Shown here one piece after another: positions 48,799 to 57,444 of a stretch of DNA of 64,000 bases. The notes under the pieces are model-generated. The model saw only the letters and a program-made list of their open reading frames with translations, made no database searches and had not been told where the DNA came from. The stretch covers positions 68,751 through 132,750 of the forward strand of contig JAGWUP010000008.1 of the NCBI GenBank assembly GCA_028868375.1. Direction: 5' to 3'. How positions within the stretch are numbered: the first letter of the stretch is position 1; every line of letters starts with the position of its first letter. The DNA comes from Elusimicrobiota bacterium. GTDB taxonomy: Bacteria > Elusimicrobiota > Elusimicrobia > UBA1565 > UBA9628. Both the position numbers and the translations under genes were made by a program.

Positions 48799-49896
48799 TC
48801 ACTTGCCCAGCAGGCGCTGGAAGGTGGCGGTCAGCGTGGAGATCAGGTTCTCTTTCTCGGCCAGGCGGCGCAAAAGCTGCGCGCGCTCCTCCTCCCACGG
48901 GGCGGCGCGCCCCGCCAGGGAGTCTCGCTCCTGCAGGGCGCGGGCCAGGTGCTCTGACAAGGTCGAGAGCTGCCCGCGCAGGTCGAAGAGGGAGGCGGTG
49001 TCCTGGGCGCGGGCCTGCGACTCGGCGGCGAGCTTGCCCTGGAGCTCCTCCAGCCTGGCCGTCCACTCCTGCTCTCGGCGCTGTCCTTCCTCTATAAGGT
49101 CGCGCTTGGCCTGGGCCTCCGCCGCCAGGGCCTTGACCACATCTTCGCGCTCGGCCTCCAGGGCCGCGCGGCGCTCGTCTTTCTCGCGCAAGAGCCGCCG
49201 CGCCCCGGCCAATTCGTCGGCCAGCCGCCCCTTGTCGAGCTCCAAGGCCGCCGACTGGGAGCTGAAGCCCTGCAGCCTGGCGTTGAGGCGGTCGATGTCC
49301 TTGTTGAGGGCCGCGATCGTGCGCTCCACCTCAAGGCGCTGCTCGGCTTGGGCCTTGAGCGACTCGCCGCGCTCGCTTAGGGCGCGCAGCAATTCCTGCT
49401 TCTCGGCCTCCAGCGACTCGATGATCTTGTCCTTGGCCGCCGGCGGGGTTTCCAGGCGCTGCCGGATCGCGGCCAGCTCCCGGGCCAGCTCCTCCTGCGA
49501 GCCGGAGGTTTGCGCGCGGGCGCTCTCGCGCTGGGCCATCGCCTCGCGCAGCAGCGTCACCAGGGACTGGTGCATCTCGTCGAGGCGCTTTTCCAGGACG
49601 TCGATGCGTCCGCGGGCGCGCTCCCGCGCTTCCTCCCCCTCCCGCTCCGCCTTCTCGCGGCGCAGGGTCTCGCTCATGCCCTTGAGCTGCAGCTCCACTT
49701 GCGCGCGCAGCGCCTCCTGCTGCTGGAGCATTCCGGCGGCGGCGTCGGCCCGCTGCCGCTCGGCGGACAGGTCCTTCTCCAGGCAGGAGAGGCGCCGCTG
49801 CAGAAATTCCAGCAGGGCGTCCGCCGGCTGGCGGGGAGCGGCCGGCGGCTGCGGCGGCAAGGAGTGCTGCTCGGTCGAGGCTGGTTCTTTTTCCAT
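48799..49896 (-). CDS. Long coiled-coil protein
   Basis: A 365-residue protein, almost entirely heptad-rich alpha-helix from residue 25 to 360 (for example LQRRLSCLEKDLSAERQRAD; LEKRLDEMHQSLVTLLREA). The first 25 residues are Pro/Gln-rich. No membrane helix or signal peptide is visible, so it is probably cytoplasmic and could be a scaffold. It is the last gene of the kelch-PorV-coiled-coil operon, starting one base after the PorV-like stop. Confidence 0.75.
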   Translation of the reverse strand: MEKEPASTEQHSLPPQPPAAPRQPADALLEFLQRRLSCLEKDLSAERQRADAAAGMLQQQEALRAQVELQLKGMSETLRREKAEREGEEARERARGRIDVLEKRLDEMHQSLVTLLREAMAQRESARAQTSGSQEELARELAAIRQRLETPPAAKDKIIESLEAEKQELLRALSERGESLKAQAEQRLEVERTIAALNKDIDRLNARLQGFSSQSAALELDKGRLADELAGARRLLREKDERRAALEAEREDVVKALAAEAQAKRDLIEEGQRREQEWTARLEELQGKLAAESQARAQDTASLFDLRGQLSTLSEHLARALQERDSLAGRAAPWEEERAQLLRRLAEKENLISTLTATFQRLLGK

Positions 49897-49897
49897 G

Positions 49898-50908
49898 TCA
49901 GCGTTCCTCGTAGCGGCGCGACGCCTTGGACGGAAGATTGAAGCTCAGCGAGAAGCGATTGGTGTCGCTGCCCAGCACGCCCATGGGGACGAAGGAGTAA
50001 TCGAAGCTGAAGGAGCCCAGGGCCAGGCCCAAGCCGAAGCTCGGCGCCGACTGCAGGCCCAGGCTGTCGATGGTCAGGGTGTTGAAGCCGGCGCGCACCG
50101 AGGCCTTGGCGTTTTGGCCCAGGATCATCGTGTATTCCGCCCCCGCCGCGCCGTAGACGACGTCGTTGGCCGGAAAGACCGCCTCCAGAGAGAGGGTCAG
50201 CGCCTTGAGGGGAGACATCGCCGCTCCCAGCTTGGCTCGGAAGGGAAGGGTGTCGCGGACCTTGTCGAACTTCTGCCCGGAGCCGAGGTTCTGGGCCACG
50301 AAGGAGAGGTCGTAGTGGGTCCGGTTGGTGTAGATGCGCGAGGTGATGCCGATGTCGCCGCCGAAGCCGTCGGCGCTCATGCCGTAGTCGGAGTGTATCC
50401 AGTGCCCCGCCACGCCCATGAAGACGTCCATGTCGTTGTCCGAGAGATCGAGGATGGACTGCCCCCAGCCGATGTCGCCGACGAAATCCTTGGGGGAGAA
50501 GGTGCCGAGGGATGCGCCGGCGACGTCGGTCCGGGGGATGTCGCCGTAGCTTTGGTAGCGAAAGCCCGCCGCCAGCACGCTGCTGTCGTTGATGCGCGCC
50601 GCGGCTTGTATGGCCTGGTAGTTGATTCCGGCGACGTAGTCGGAGTACATCGCCGCCGCCGAGAAGCGCGGCACGCGCGCGAGGCCGGCGGGGTTCCAGT
50701 AGAGGGCGGTGGCGTCGTCGGCGACCGCGGAGAAGGCTCCCCCCATCGCGATGCCGCGCGCGCCGATGTCCTGCAGCAGGAACTGGGAGCCCGCGGTGCC
50801 CACGGCGTCGCGCGTGAAATCGCTGGCGCCGGCGGCGGAGGCCGCGAGCAGCAATCCGGCGGCCAGCAGCAGTCCCGCGGCCTGCGCCGCCAGGGGGGCG
50901 CGCCTCAT
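49898..50908 (-). CDS. PorV/PorQ-family outer-membrane protein
   Basis: A 336-residue barrel protein with a signal peptide (GLLLAAGLLLAASAAGA). The signature DIGARGIAMGGAFSAVADDA followed by ALYWNPAGLA is diagnostic of the PorV/PorQ/UPF0164 family, related to FadL. PorV shuttles type IX secretion cargo to the surface attachment complex in Bacteroidota. Here it is encoded immediately after, and overlapping (ATGA), a large surface protein with a sorting-type tail. It may therefore serve that protein, although no other type IX components are in the window. Confidence 0.85.
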   Translation of the reverse strand: MRRAPLAAQAAGLLLAAGLLLAASAAGASDFTRDAVGTAGSQFLLQDIGARGIAMGGAFSAVADDATALYWNPAGLARVPRFSAAAMYSDYVAGINYQAIQAAARINDSSVLAAGFRYQSYGDIPRTDVAGASLGTFSPKDFVGDIGWGQSILDLSDNDMDVFMGVAGHWIHSDYGMSADGFGGDIGITSRIYTNRTHYDLSFVAQNLGSGQKFDKVRDTLPFRAKLGAAMSPLKALTLSLEAVFPANDVVYGAAGAEYTMILGQNAKASVRAGFNTLTIDSLGLQSAPSFGLGLALGSFSFDYSFVPMGVLGSDTNRFSLSFNLPSKASRRYEER

Positions 50909-53900
50909 CGCAGGACCACCACCTTGCGGATCGCCTTGAGGGAGTTGCCCTCGATGACGACCAGATAGACCCCGCTGGCCACCGCGCGTCCGGAGCGGTT
51001 GGTTCCGTCCCAGTCGAGGATGCCGGAGCCGTTGGCCGTCTCGTCGAAGACCAGCTCCCCGCGCAGGGTGAAGATCCTGATCCTGGAGCCGGCCGGCACG
51101 CCCTTGAAGGTGACGTAGCCGTTGCCCTCGCTGGGCTTGAAGGGATTGGGGAAGATCACGACGTTGCCCGGATCGGCGCTGGGAGCGACCTGGGCCAGTT
51201 GGTAGACGGAGAGGTGGTTGAAGCGGGCCGTCATCAGGTGATCGGCCGCGTCGACCGTGGTCTGCAGGGGCACGCAGGCCCCGGAGTCGTCGACGCGCTC
51301 CAGGGCCGCCTGGCTGGCCGGGACGGCGCCCAGCTCGGCGTCGGTGTAGGCGAAGGTGACCAAAAACGGCTTGAGCGGCTGCAGCGGGGGATCGGGAGTG
51401 ATCGACAGGCCCACCGCCAGGCCGCCGCCGCAGGGACTGCCGGCCGCGACCGCGCGCGTGGAGACGAGCAGATGCGTGTCCGTGGAGAAGGTGTCGGCCG
51501 GGATGCGCAGGGTGATGAGGCGGCCCGTTCCGATCGAGCCGGAGATCAGCGTCGGCTGCGCATGCGTCACCTCGATGCCCAGGGATCCTAAGGGCGCTCC
51601 GCCGTTGAACGGCGCCGTCGTCACGAGGTTTGAGAAGGGCGAGAGCAGGCCGAAGGGGTTGACGGCCTGCACTCGGATCGAGTAGGTCGATGAGGTCAGC
51701 AGGTCGGGAATCGTCGCCGAGGTGAGGTCCTTCTCCTTCTGGGCGAAGGAGATCGCGGTCTGGGTCGTGAGGAAATTGTCGCTGGAATAGGTCACCTCGT
51801 AGGTGGTCGAGGAGCTGTTGTTGCCGTCGTCCCAGGAGACGGCGATGGAGGAGGGCGTCGTGCTCGTCACCTGAAGCCCGGACGGGGCCTGGGCCAGGGT
51901 CGCGGTGGAGCCCAGGGTCACGAAGGCGGACGCCACCCCGTCTCCATTGAGGGCCGCCGCCTTGACGTCGAAGTCGGCGGCCGCCTGGGGCAGCGCCCCA
52001 TAGCCGGCCGTAAAGCCCGTCGTGGTCATGGTGCTCAACTGCGCGCCGCCGGCGTCGTCGATCACCAGCTCGTAGACGGTGCCCAGCGGATTGCCGTTGG
52101 CCGACCAGGCGGCGGTGACGCTGCCGGTGCTGATGCCGCTGAGGGCCGGATCGAGCAAGCCGGGAGGATTGGCCAGGGTGTAGGCGGTCGCCCCGGCCGA
52201 CAAGGGGCCCTCCCCGCCGGCGGTGACCGCCGAGACCATGATGGAGCGCTCGGAGTTGGCCGCCAGTCCGGCGTCGCGGTAGGTCGCCGCCTTGGTCGTG
52301 GCGATCACGGCGCCGGTCGTCGAATTATAGATGTTGAAATGCGTCACGCCACCGGGGTCGACCCAGTTCCATTGGATCGTCGCCGCGTCGACGGCGGAGC
52401 CGGCCAGCCCGGTGATCGGCGCCCCGGTCGTGGTCGAGACGACGTCGGAGAAATCGCTGGCGACCTGCGCCCCGTTGACGGCGCGCACGCGGAAGTAATA
52501 ACGCGTGGCCGGCAGCAATTGCGAGATCGTGACGGTCGTCGTGGCGAGGTTGACCAGGGCCGGCACCGGCGTCGAGACGTCCTGGGCGAAGTTGTCGCGC
52601 GATTGGGAGACCTCGTAGATGGTCCCCGGGGAGTTTCCGTGGGCGTTCCAGCTCAGCGTCAAGGAGTTGGCCGCGACGTCGGAGAAGACCGCGGGAGCCT
52701 GCGCTCCGGAGACGATCGGAGTGCTGCAGAGCGTGTAGTAGGTGGCGGAGCGCGAGAGCGGGCCGTCGCCGGAGAGGGTGTAAGCCGCCACGAGGATGGA
52801 GCCGGTGGTGTTCGGGGCCAGATTGGTCTGCGCGAAGGAGACGACGTTGGTCGCGGCGGTGGCGATGACGATGCCGCTGGTGGCCGAGAAGATCTCGTAG
52901 CCGTCGAAGCTGCCGTTGGCCAGGCTTGCCTGGCTCCAGCTCCAGGAGATCGAGCTGACGCCGATGGCCGCGACGGAGACGGCGCCCGGGGCGGCGGCGG
53001 GCTTGGGCGGGCCGGCCTGGACCAGGAGGGCGTCGGAATAGACGGCGTTGGAGTAGGCGCGCAGTTGGTACCAGCCGTACGGAAGCATGTTCCCGCCAAG
53101 ACCGGGATTCGGGATGATGCCTCCGGTCGGCAGTTTCAGCGAGATCGAGGAGTCGGCGACCGTCCAGAGGTTCGGGTCGGCGGGAGCGTCCGTCCCCTTG
53201 CTGTAGACGCGCGTCGTCAACTCGAGCGTGAAGGCGCTGCCGGCCTGTCCGCCGCTGCCGCCGGAGCCTCCCAGGGATTGCAGCAGCAGGCGCGGGCCGT
53301 TGAAGGAGGAGTTCCCGCTGGCAGCGCCCCCCCCGGAGCCGTCGCCGACCCCGAGAAAGCCGCTGCCCTTGATGGTCACGAAGGGGCCGTTGCCGGAGGG
53401 GATCGCCGTGTAATTGGCGCCCTGGAAGGGCTGGACGTCGACGCTGGAGAGGACCGGCTTGCGCGCCCCGGCGGCGACTCCCAAAGACAGCGTGTCGGGG
53501 GCCTCCGTGAAGTAGGCGGTCTCCGCCGAGGCCTCCACGCCGACCCCGCTGTCGCCGCCGAAGATCGTCACCTGGCCGTCCGCGGTCAACGCCGCGGCCG
53601 CGCCGAGGCGGGCCGTGGACAGGCCCCCTTGAGGAATCCAGGAGCTGGTGGCCACGTCGAAGGTCTCGACGCTTGTCAGAGCGCCATGTCCCTGCTGGCC
53701 GCCGATGAGCATCAGCGAGCCGGTGGGCAGCAGCAGGGCGTCGTGCTTGGAGCGCTTGACGCTCAAGACGCCCGCTTGGCTCCAGGTCCCCTGGGCGTCG
53801 CCGGCGCTAGGGGTGTAGCGCCAGGAATGGTCGACCTCCCCGAAGCCGTCGTTGCCGCCGGCCAGCAGCACGCTGCCGTCCTTTAATAAGGTCGCCGAGT

Positions 53901-56634
53901 GGGAATGCACCGGGGAGCAGCCTGGAGAGCCGATGTCCCGGTCCGTGACCCAGTCGCCCGCCGCGTTGGGATCGTAGAGCACCGCCGAGCAGAGCACCCC
54001 GGTGGCGTTGACGCCGCCGGCCAGCAGCACGCGCCCGTCCTGCAGCAGGGTGGCGGAATGCTGGGAGCGCGCCACCGGCATGTCCGGCAGCGGCTGCCAG
54101 GTCCCCGTCGTCGAGATGTAGATCTCCGCGGCGCTCTGCGGCGCGCCGTTGGAGGAGCCTCCGGCCACCAGGACGTCGCCGTTGGGCAGCAGCGTGGCCG
54201 TCTGGTGATCGACCGCCACGGGCAAAGGAGAGGTCTCCGTCCAGGCGCCCGAGGCCGGATCGTAGAGCTCGGCCGAGTTGGTCGAGCCGGTGCTGACGGA
54301 ATCGGTGGAGAAGCCCCCCGTGACCAGGACCCGCCCGTTGATCAGCAGGGTGGCCGTGTGGAAGTCCCTGGCCTCGTGGAGGGAGCCGGTCTGCGAGAAG
54401 GTCCGCGCGACGGGATCGTAGAGCTCGGAGCTGGACAGGACGCTGGTTCCGTCGGAGCCTCCGGCCAGAAGGACTTTTCCGTCAGGCAGCGGTGTGGCGG
54501 TCTCGTTGACGCGCGGGGAGCCCATGCTTGCGCCGAGCTTGGAGAAGGCGGCCAACTGCGGGAGCACGGAGCCGTCGTCGCCGTTGGCCGTCAGCGCGGA
54601 GCACGTCGACCCGCTGCAGGAGCGGCCGCCCAGCAGATGGATGCCGCCGGTGGGCAGGAGAGTGGCGGTCTGGCCGAACATTTGGCTCGAGGAGCCCAGA
54701 TGGTCGGTGAAACTCCACTGGTTTTTCGTCGGATCGTACGTGACACCGTCCGCGAAGATCATCTTGCGCACGACGATCGTCGCCACGCTGACGTTGAATT
54801 TGTCGCTGGAGTTGTCGAGAGTGATCTTGTTGGAGACGAACTTCAACTGCCCCGCCAGATTGGAAAAAAGGCCGCCGGTGACGTCCTTGGGGCTGGAGCT
54901 GAGCGTCGTCGTCGAGCTCTGGACGGTTCCCTCCCCGGCCGCGCTCGTGATCGTCAGGGAGGCCGTGATCGTGCCGCTGCCGTCGTCGGCGGCGCCGACC
55001 GTGGCGGGCAGCGTCAGGACCCCGCTGCCGCCGCTCAGGCTGATCGTGAGGGCGTCGCTGCCCGTGCCCAGGGTGAGGCTGCCGCCGGTGATCGAGAGAG
55101 TGGCGTTGGTGATCTGGCCGCCGATGATGCTCTCCGGCAGCCCGGAGATCGTCGCATCCCCCGTGAAGGTGCTGCCGGCGTTAAGAGGCGCGGAGGTGGC
55201 GTCGCCGCCGGCCCAGGTCCAGCCGGCGGTCCCGGAAGCAAGCGGCTGCATCTGCACGGAGGCGTTGACGGGATTAAAAGAGTAGGAGCCGGAAAGGCTG
55301 GTCAGCGGCAGGGTGGCGGAGATGCCGCCGCAGACGCCGTCGAGGCAATCGACCTTCTGTCCGTTGAGGCGCACGAAGGTCCCCGAGAGCGTGCCGTCGG
55401 CGGCCTCGGCGCCGTCCTGCAGGGAGGCGTTGCCCCCGGTAAACGCCAGGGCGTGCGTTCCCGAGGGCAGGCTGAAGCCGAAGAGGATGAAACCGTCCTC
55501 GATGACGCCGGTGACCGGCGCGCTTAGGGAAAACTTCACCGGCAGGTTGATCTGTCCGCTGGAGATGGCGTCGGTGGACAGGGAGCCGGAGAACGTTCCG
55601 TTGAGCGAGCCCCCCTGGTCCACCGTCGCCGAGAGATCGGCGTAGGTGGTCGTCACGTTGCCCAGTCCCCCCATCAGGGAGACGGAGCCGTCCGGATCGA
55701 GGACTTGGCCCTGCTCGCTCACGCGCATGGGCAGCGCTCCGCCGGGCGACATGGAGTCGGCCACCGGATCGTAGATCTCCGAGGTGTCCTGGTAGCCGCG
55801 ATCGGCCTGCAGGTCGGAGTTGTTGACGCCTCCGGCGATCAGCACCTTGCCGTTGGCCAGCAGGGTGGCGCGGTGGTAGGCGCGGGCGTGGTCGAGGGTG
55901 GCGCGGCTGGAGACCGTCGCGGGCGCTCCCGGCGAGTAAATCTCGCTGGTGACGAGATAGGGATTGGCCGAGGTGCCGGTGTTGTCCAGTCCCCCGGTCA
56001 AAAAGACCCTGCCGTCCTTGAGCAGCGTCGCGGTGTGCAGCTCGCGCGGCACTCGCAGGGAGACGCCTCCGGCGAGAAAGGAGCCGCCGGAGGCCGCGCA
56101 GTTGTCGGTCTCGGAGACGGGAACGGTCGGGGTGAAGAGATCGCAGCTGGCCTGGGCCAGGCCGGAGTTGGCTTGGCCTCCGCAGAGCAGCACCTGCCCG
56201 CTCTTGAGCAGCGTGGCGGTATGGTTGACGCGCCCGTCGACCCCCGTCGCCGCGAAGGCGATCGCGGGCCGCCAGCAATTCTGGACCGGGCTGAAGATCT
56301 GCGCGGTGTCGACGACGGCGCCCGCGGCCGAGACTCCGCCGGCCACCAAGACCTCTCCGGTGGGCAGTAGGGTGGCCGTCGCGGAGGCCACCGCCACGTA
56401 GCCGGTTTGCGACAGGTTGCTCGTCTGCCCGGTGCTCTCGTTTTCCAGTTGGACCGAGCCCGCGCCGGAGAGGACCGTTCCCGAGCCGTCCATCCCGCCG
56501 ACGAGCAGGATGTTGCCGTCGGGCAGCAGCGTGGCGGTGTGGGCGGAGCGGGCCGTGAGCGCGGCGGACGCCTGAACGGACAACGCGGCGGCGACGGCGG
56601 CCGAAAGCAGGGCACGGCGGCTCAGGGGGGTCAT
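50905..56634 (-). CDS. Giant kelch and fibronectin-III surface protein with FlgD/type IX-like C-terminal domain
   Basis: A 1909-residue exported protein. After the signal peptide (LLSAAVAAALSVQASA) come about six kelch repeats (HTATLLPDGNILLVGG and variants), a beta-rich insert (about 340-640), about eight more kelch repeats, an IPT/TIG-like domain (about 1110-1260) and five fibronectin type III domains (to about 1700). The last 85 residues (IFPNPFKPSEGNGYV, FTLRGELVFDE, WDGTNRSGRAVASGVY) form the FlgD-Ig/Por-secretion-tail type domain. It is probably a surface adhesin or sensor. Its own promoter is not clear, and it is directly followed by the PorV-like gene. Confidence 0.85.
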   Translation of the reverse strand: MTPLSRRALLSAAVAAALSVQASAALTARSAHTATLLPDGNILLVGGMDGSGTVLSGAGSVQLENESTGQTSNLSQTGYVAVASATATLLPTGEVLVAGGVSAAGAVVDTAQIFSPVQNCWRPAIAFAATGVDGRVNHTATLLKSGQVLLCGGQANSGLAQASCDLFTPTVPVSETDNCAASGGSFLAGGVSLRVPRELHTATLLKDGRVFLTGGLDNTGTSANPYLVTSEIYSPGAPATVSSRATLDHARAYHRATLLANGKVLIAGGVNNSDLQADRGYQDTSEIYDPVADSMSPGGALPMRVSEQGQVLDPDGSVSLMGGLGNVTTTYADLSATVDQGGSLNGTFSGSLSTDAISSGQINLPVKFSLSAPVTGVIEDGFILFGFSLPSGTHALAFTGGNASLQDGAEAADGTLSGTFVRLNGQKVDCLDGVCGGISATLPLTSLSGSYSFNPVNASVQMQPLASGTAGWTWAGGDATSAPLNAGSTFTGDATISGLPESIIGGQITNATLSITGGSLTLGTGSDALTISLSGGSGVLTLPATVGAADDGSGTITASLTITSAAGEGTVQSSTTTLSSSPKDVTGGLFSNLAGQLKFVSNKITLDNSSDKFNVSVATIVVRKMIFADGVTYDPTKNQWSFTDHLGSSSQMFGQTATLLPTGGIHLLGGRSCSGSTCSALTANGDDGSVLPQLAAFSKLGASMGSPRVNETATPLPDGKVLLAGGSDGTSVLSSSELYDPVARTFSQTGSLHEARDFHTATLLINGRVLVTGGFSTDSVSTGSTNSAELYDPASGAWTETSPLPVAVDHQTATLLPNGDVLVAGGSSNGAPQSAAEIYISTTGTWQPLPDMPVARSQHSATLLQDGRVLLAGGVNATGVLCSAVLYDPNAAGDWVTDRDIGSPGCSPVHSHSATLLKDGSVLLAGGNDGFGEVDHSWRYTPSAGDAQGTWSQAGVLSVKRSKHDALLLPTGSLMLIGGQQGHGALTSVETFDVATSSWIPQGGLSTARLGAAAALTADGQVTIFGGDSGVGVEASAETAYFTEAPDTLSLGVAAGARKPVLSSVDVQPFQGANYTAIPSGNGPFVTIKGSGFLGVGDGSGGGAASGNSSFNGPRLLLQSLGGSGGSGGQAGSAFTLELTTRVYSKGTDAPADPNLWTVADSSISLKLPTGGIIPNPGLGGNMLPYGWYQLRAYSNAVYSDALLVQAGPPKPAAAPGAVSVAAIGVSSISWSWSQASLANGSFDGYEIFSATSGIVIATAATNVVSFAQTNLAPNTTGSILVAAYTLSGDGPLSRSATYYTLCSTPIVSGAQAPAVFSDVAANSLTLSWNAHGNSPGTIYEVSQSRDNFAQDVSTPVPALVNLATTTVTISQLLPATRYYFRVRAVNGAQVASDFSDVVSTTTGAPITGLAGSAVDAATIQWNWVDPGGVTHFNIYNSTTGAVIATTKAATYRDAGLAANSERSIMVSAVTAGGEGPLSAGATAYTLANPPGLLDPALSGISTGSVTAAWSANGNPLGTVYELVIDDAGGAQLSTMTTTGFTAGYGALPQAAADFDVKAAALNGDGVASAFVTLGSTATLAQAPSGLQVTSTTPSSIAVSWDDGNNSSSTTYEVTYSSDNFLTTQTAISFAQKEKDLTSATIPDLLTSSTYSIRVQAVNPFGLLSPFSNLVTTAPFNGGAPLGSLGIEVTHAQPTLISGSIGTGRLITLRIPADTFSTDTHLLVSTRAVAAGSPCGGGLAVGLSITPDPPLQPLKPFLVTFAYTDAELGAVPASQAALERVDDSGACVPLQTTVDAADHLMTARFNHLSVYQLAQVAPSADPGNVVIFPNPFKPSEGNGYVTFKGVPAGSRIRIFTLRGELVFDETANGSGILDWDGTNRSGRAVASGVYLVVIEGNSLKAIRKVVVLR

Positions 56635-56670
56635 TGTCCGATGGGCCCAGGCTGCCAGATGGTTGTTACA

Positions 56671-56702
56671 AAAAGAAGGACCGCGCGCGAGCCGTCGCGG
56701 TC
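56671..56702 (-). terminator. Rho-independent terminator of the glycogen-binding-domain gene
   Basis: Leftward, GACCGCG (56702-56696) pairs with CGCGGTC (56685-56679) around a GC-rich loop, followed by CTTCTTTTTG. The stem begins within the stop codon region of the gene ending at 56701. Confidence 0.75.
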
Positions 56703-57300
56703 AGCGCGCGACGGTGATGACGGAGGCGCCGCGGGCCTTCTTTGAATTATGCGGGTCGAGCCTTTTTTCCCCGTTGACAAGGAACCAGTAACGGTAGGTG
56801 TTGGGAGTCAGATACAGCGTCAGCGTCCAGACGCCCCCGCGATGGCGGACCAGCGCCTTCTTGCCGCCGTGGACGATGAAGGCCCCCGCCAGCTCGACGG
56901 AGCGGGCATGCGCGGACTTGAAGGAGAAGCGGGTCGGCAAGGCCTTGGGGCGGCCCGTCGCGCCGCCCTTGGGCGCGGCCTTGGAAACGGCCGCCGCCGT
57001 CGCCGCCTCTGCCGGCCTGGGCGCAGCGGCGGCCGGCTTGGGCGCAGCGGCGGCCGGCTTGGGCAGGGCCGCCGCCACCAGCTTGGTCGCCGGCCTGGCG
57101 GCGCGCCGATGATGATGGACGAAGGGGCCGGGATCGAAGGTCGTTTGCTGCGGCTGCTGCCAGTGCTCGTAGACCTTCATCGCCAGCGTGCCGCCGAAAG
57201 CGACGAGGAGGAAGGCGTCGAGGACCAGCAGCGCGGCCCAGAGGCCCTGGCCGCCTGCGCCGCCGGAGGCCTCTGACGGCTCCTCGGAGATCGCTGGCAT
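56701..57300 (-). CDS. Membrane-anchored protein with glycogen-binding (CBM48/AMPK-type) domain
   Basis: A 199-residue protein with one membrane helix (about 17-40, LWAALLVLDAFLLVAFGGTL), an Ala/Pro/Lys-rich stalk with repeated APKPAAAA, and a C-terminal AMPK-type carbohydrate-binding fold (ELAGAFIVHGGKKALVRHRG, then GVWTLTLYLTPNTYRYWFLV and NGEKRLDP). The helix places the domain outside the cytoplasm if the N-terminus is inside. The ATG at 57300 is chosen because TAGAAT ends 7 bp before it; an upstream ATG at 57309 lies inside that -10 box. Ligand and role are unknown. Confidence 0.78.
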   Translation of the reverse strand: MPAISEEPSEASGGAGGQGLWAALLVLDAFLLVAFGGTLAMKVYEHWQQPQQTTFDPGPFVHHHRRAARPATKLVAAALPKPAAAAPKPAAAAPRPAEAATAAAVSKAAPKGGATGRPKALPTRFSFKSAHARSVELAGAFIVHGGKKALVRHRGGVWTLTLYLTPNTYRYWFLVNGEKRLDPHNSKKARGASVITVAR

Positions 57301-57307
57301 CGCGGGC

Positions 57308-57336
57308 ATTCTATCGGATCGTTCCGCGGGTGTCAA
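57308..57336 (-). promoter_or_regulatory. Consensus promoter giving a leaderless message
   Basis: Leftward: TTGACA (57336-57331), 17 bp, TAGAAT (57313-57308). The predicted start point, 7 bp downstream, coincides with the ATG at 57300. It lies directly beside palindromic element C. Confidence 0.8.
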
Positions 57337-57340
57337 CGGT

Positions 57341-57436
57341 CCGGCGGCGGGTCCTGCCGGCCATGGGTTCCCATCGGCCTCTGCTCGCTGCGCTCGCGCT
57401 CGGCCAATCCGACCCATGGCCGTCACCCGCCGCCGG
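57341..57436. repeat. Long palindromic intergenic element, copy C (diverged)
   Basis: CCGGCGGCGGGTCCTGCC (57341-57358) pairs imperfectly with 57419-57436. Read leftward, the element keeps the family ends GGCGGCGGGTGACGG and CAGGACCCGCCGCC seen in copies A and B, but the middle is different (a second stem, CCATGGGT with ACCCATGG). It begins 8 bases after the stop of the gene ending at 57445. Confidence 0.7.
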
Positions 57437-57444
57437 CGATTCCT

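Noticed and set aside
52339-55527. Long rightward frames (515 and 542 codons) opposite the kelch/FN3 gene
   Set aside because: They are GC-rich shadows without stops; the leftward frame has clear kelch, FN3 and sorting-tail motifs.
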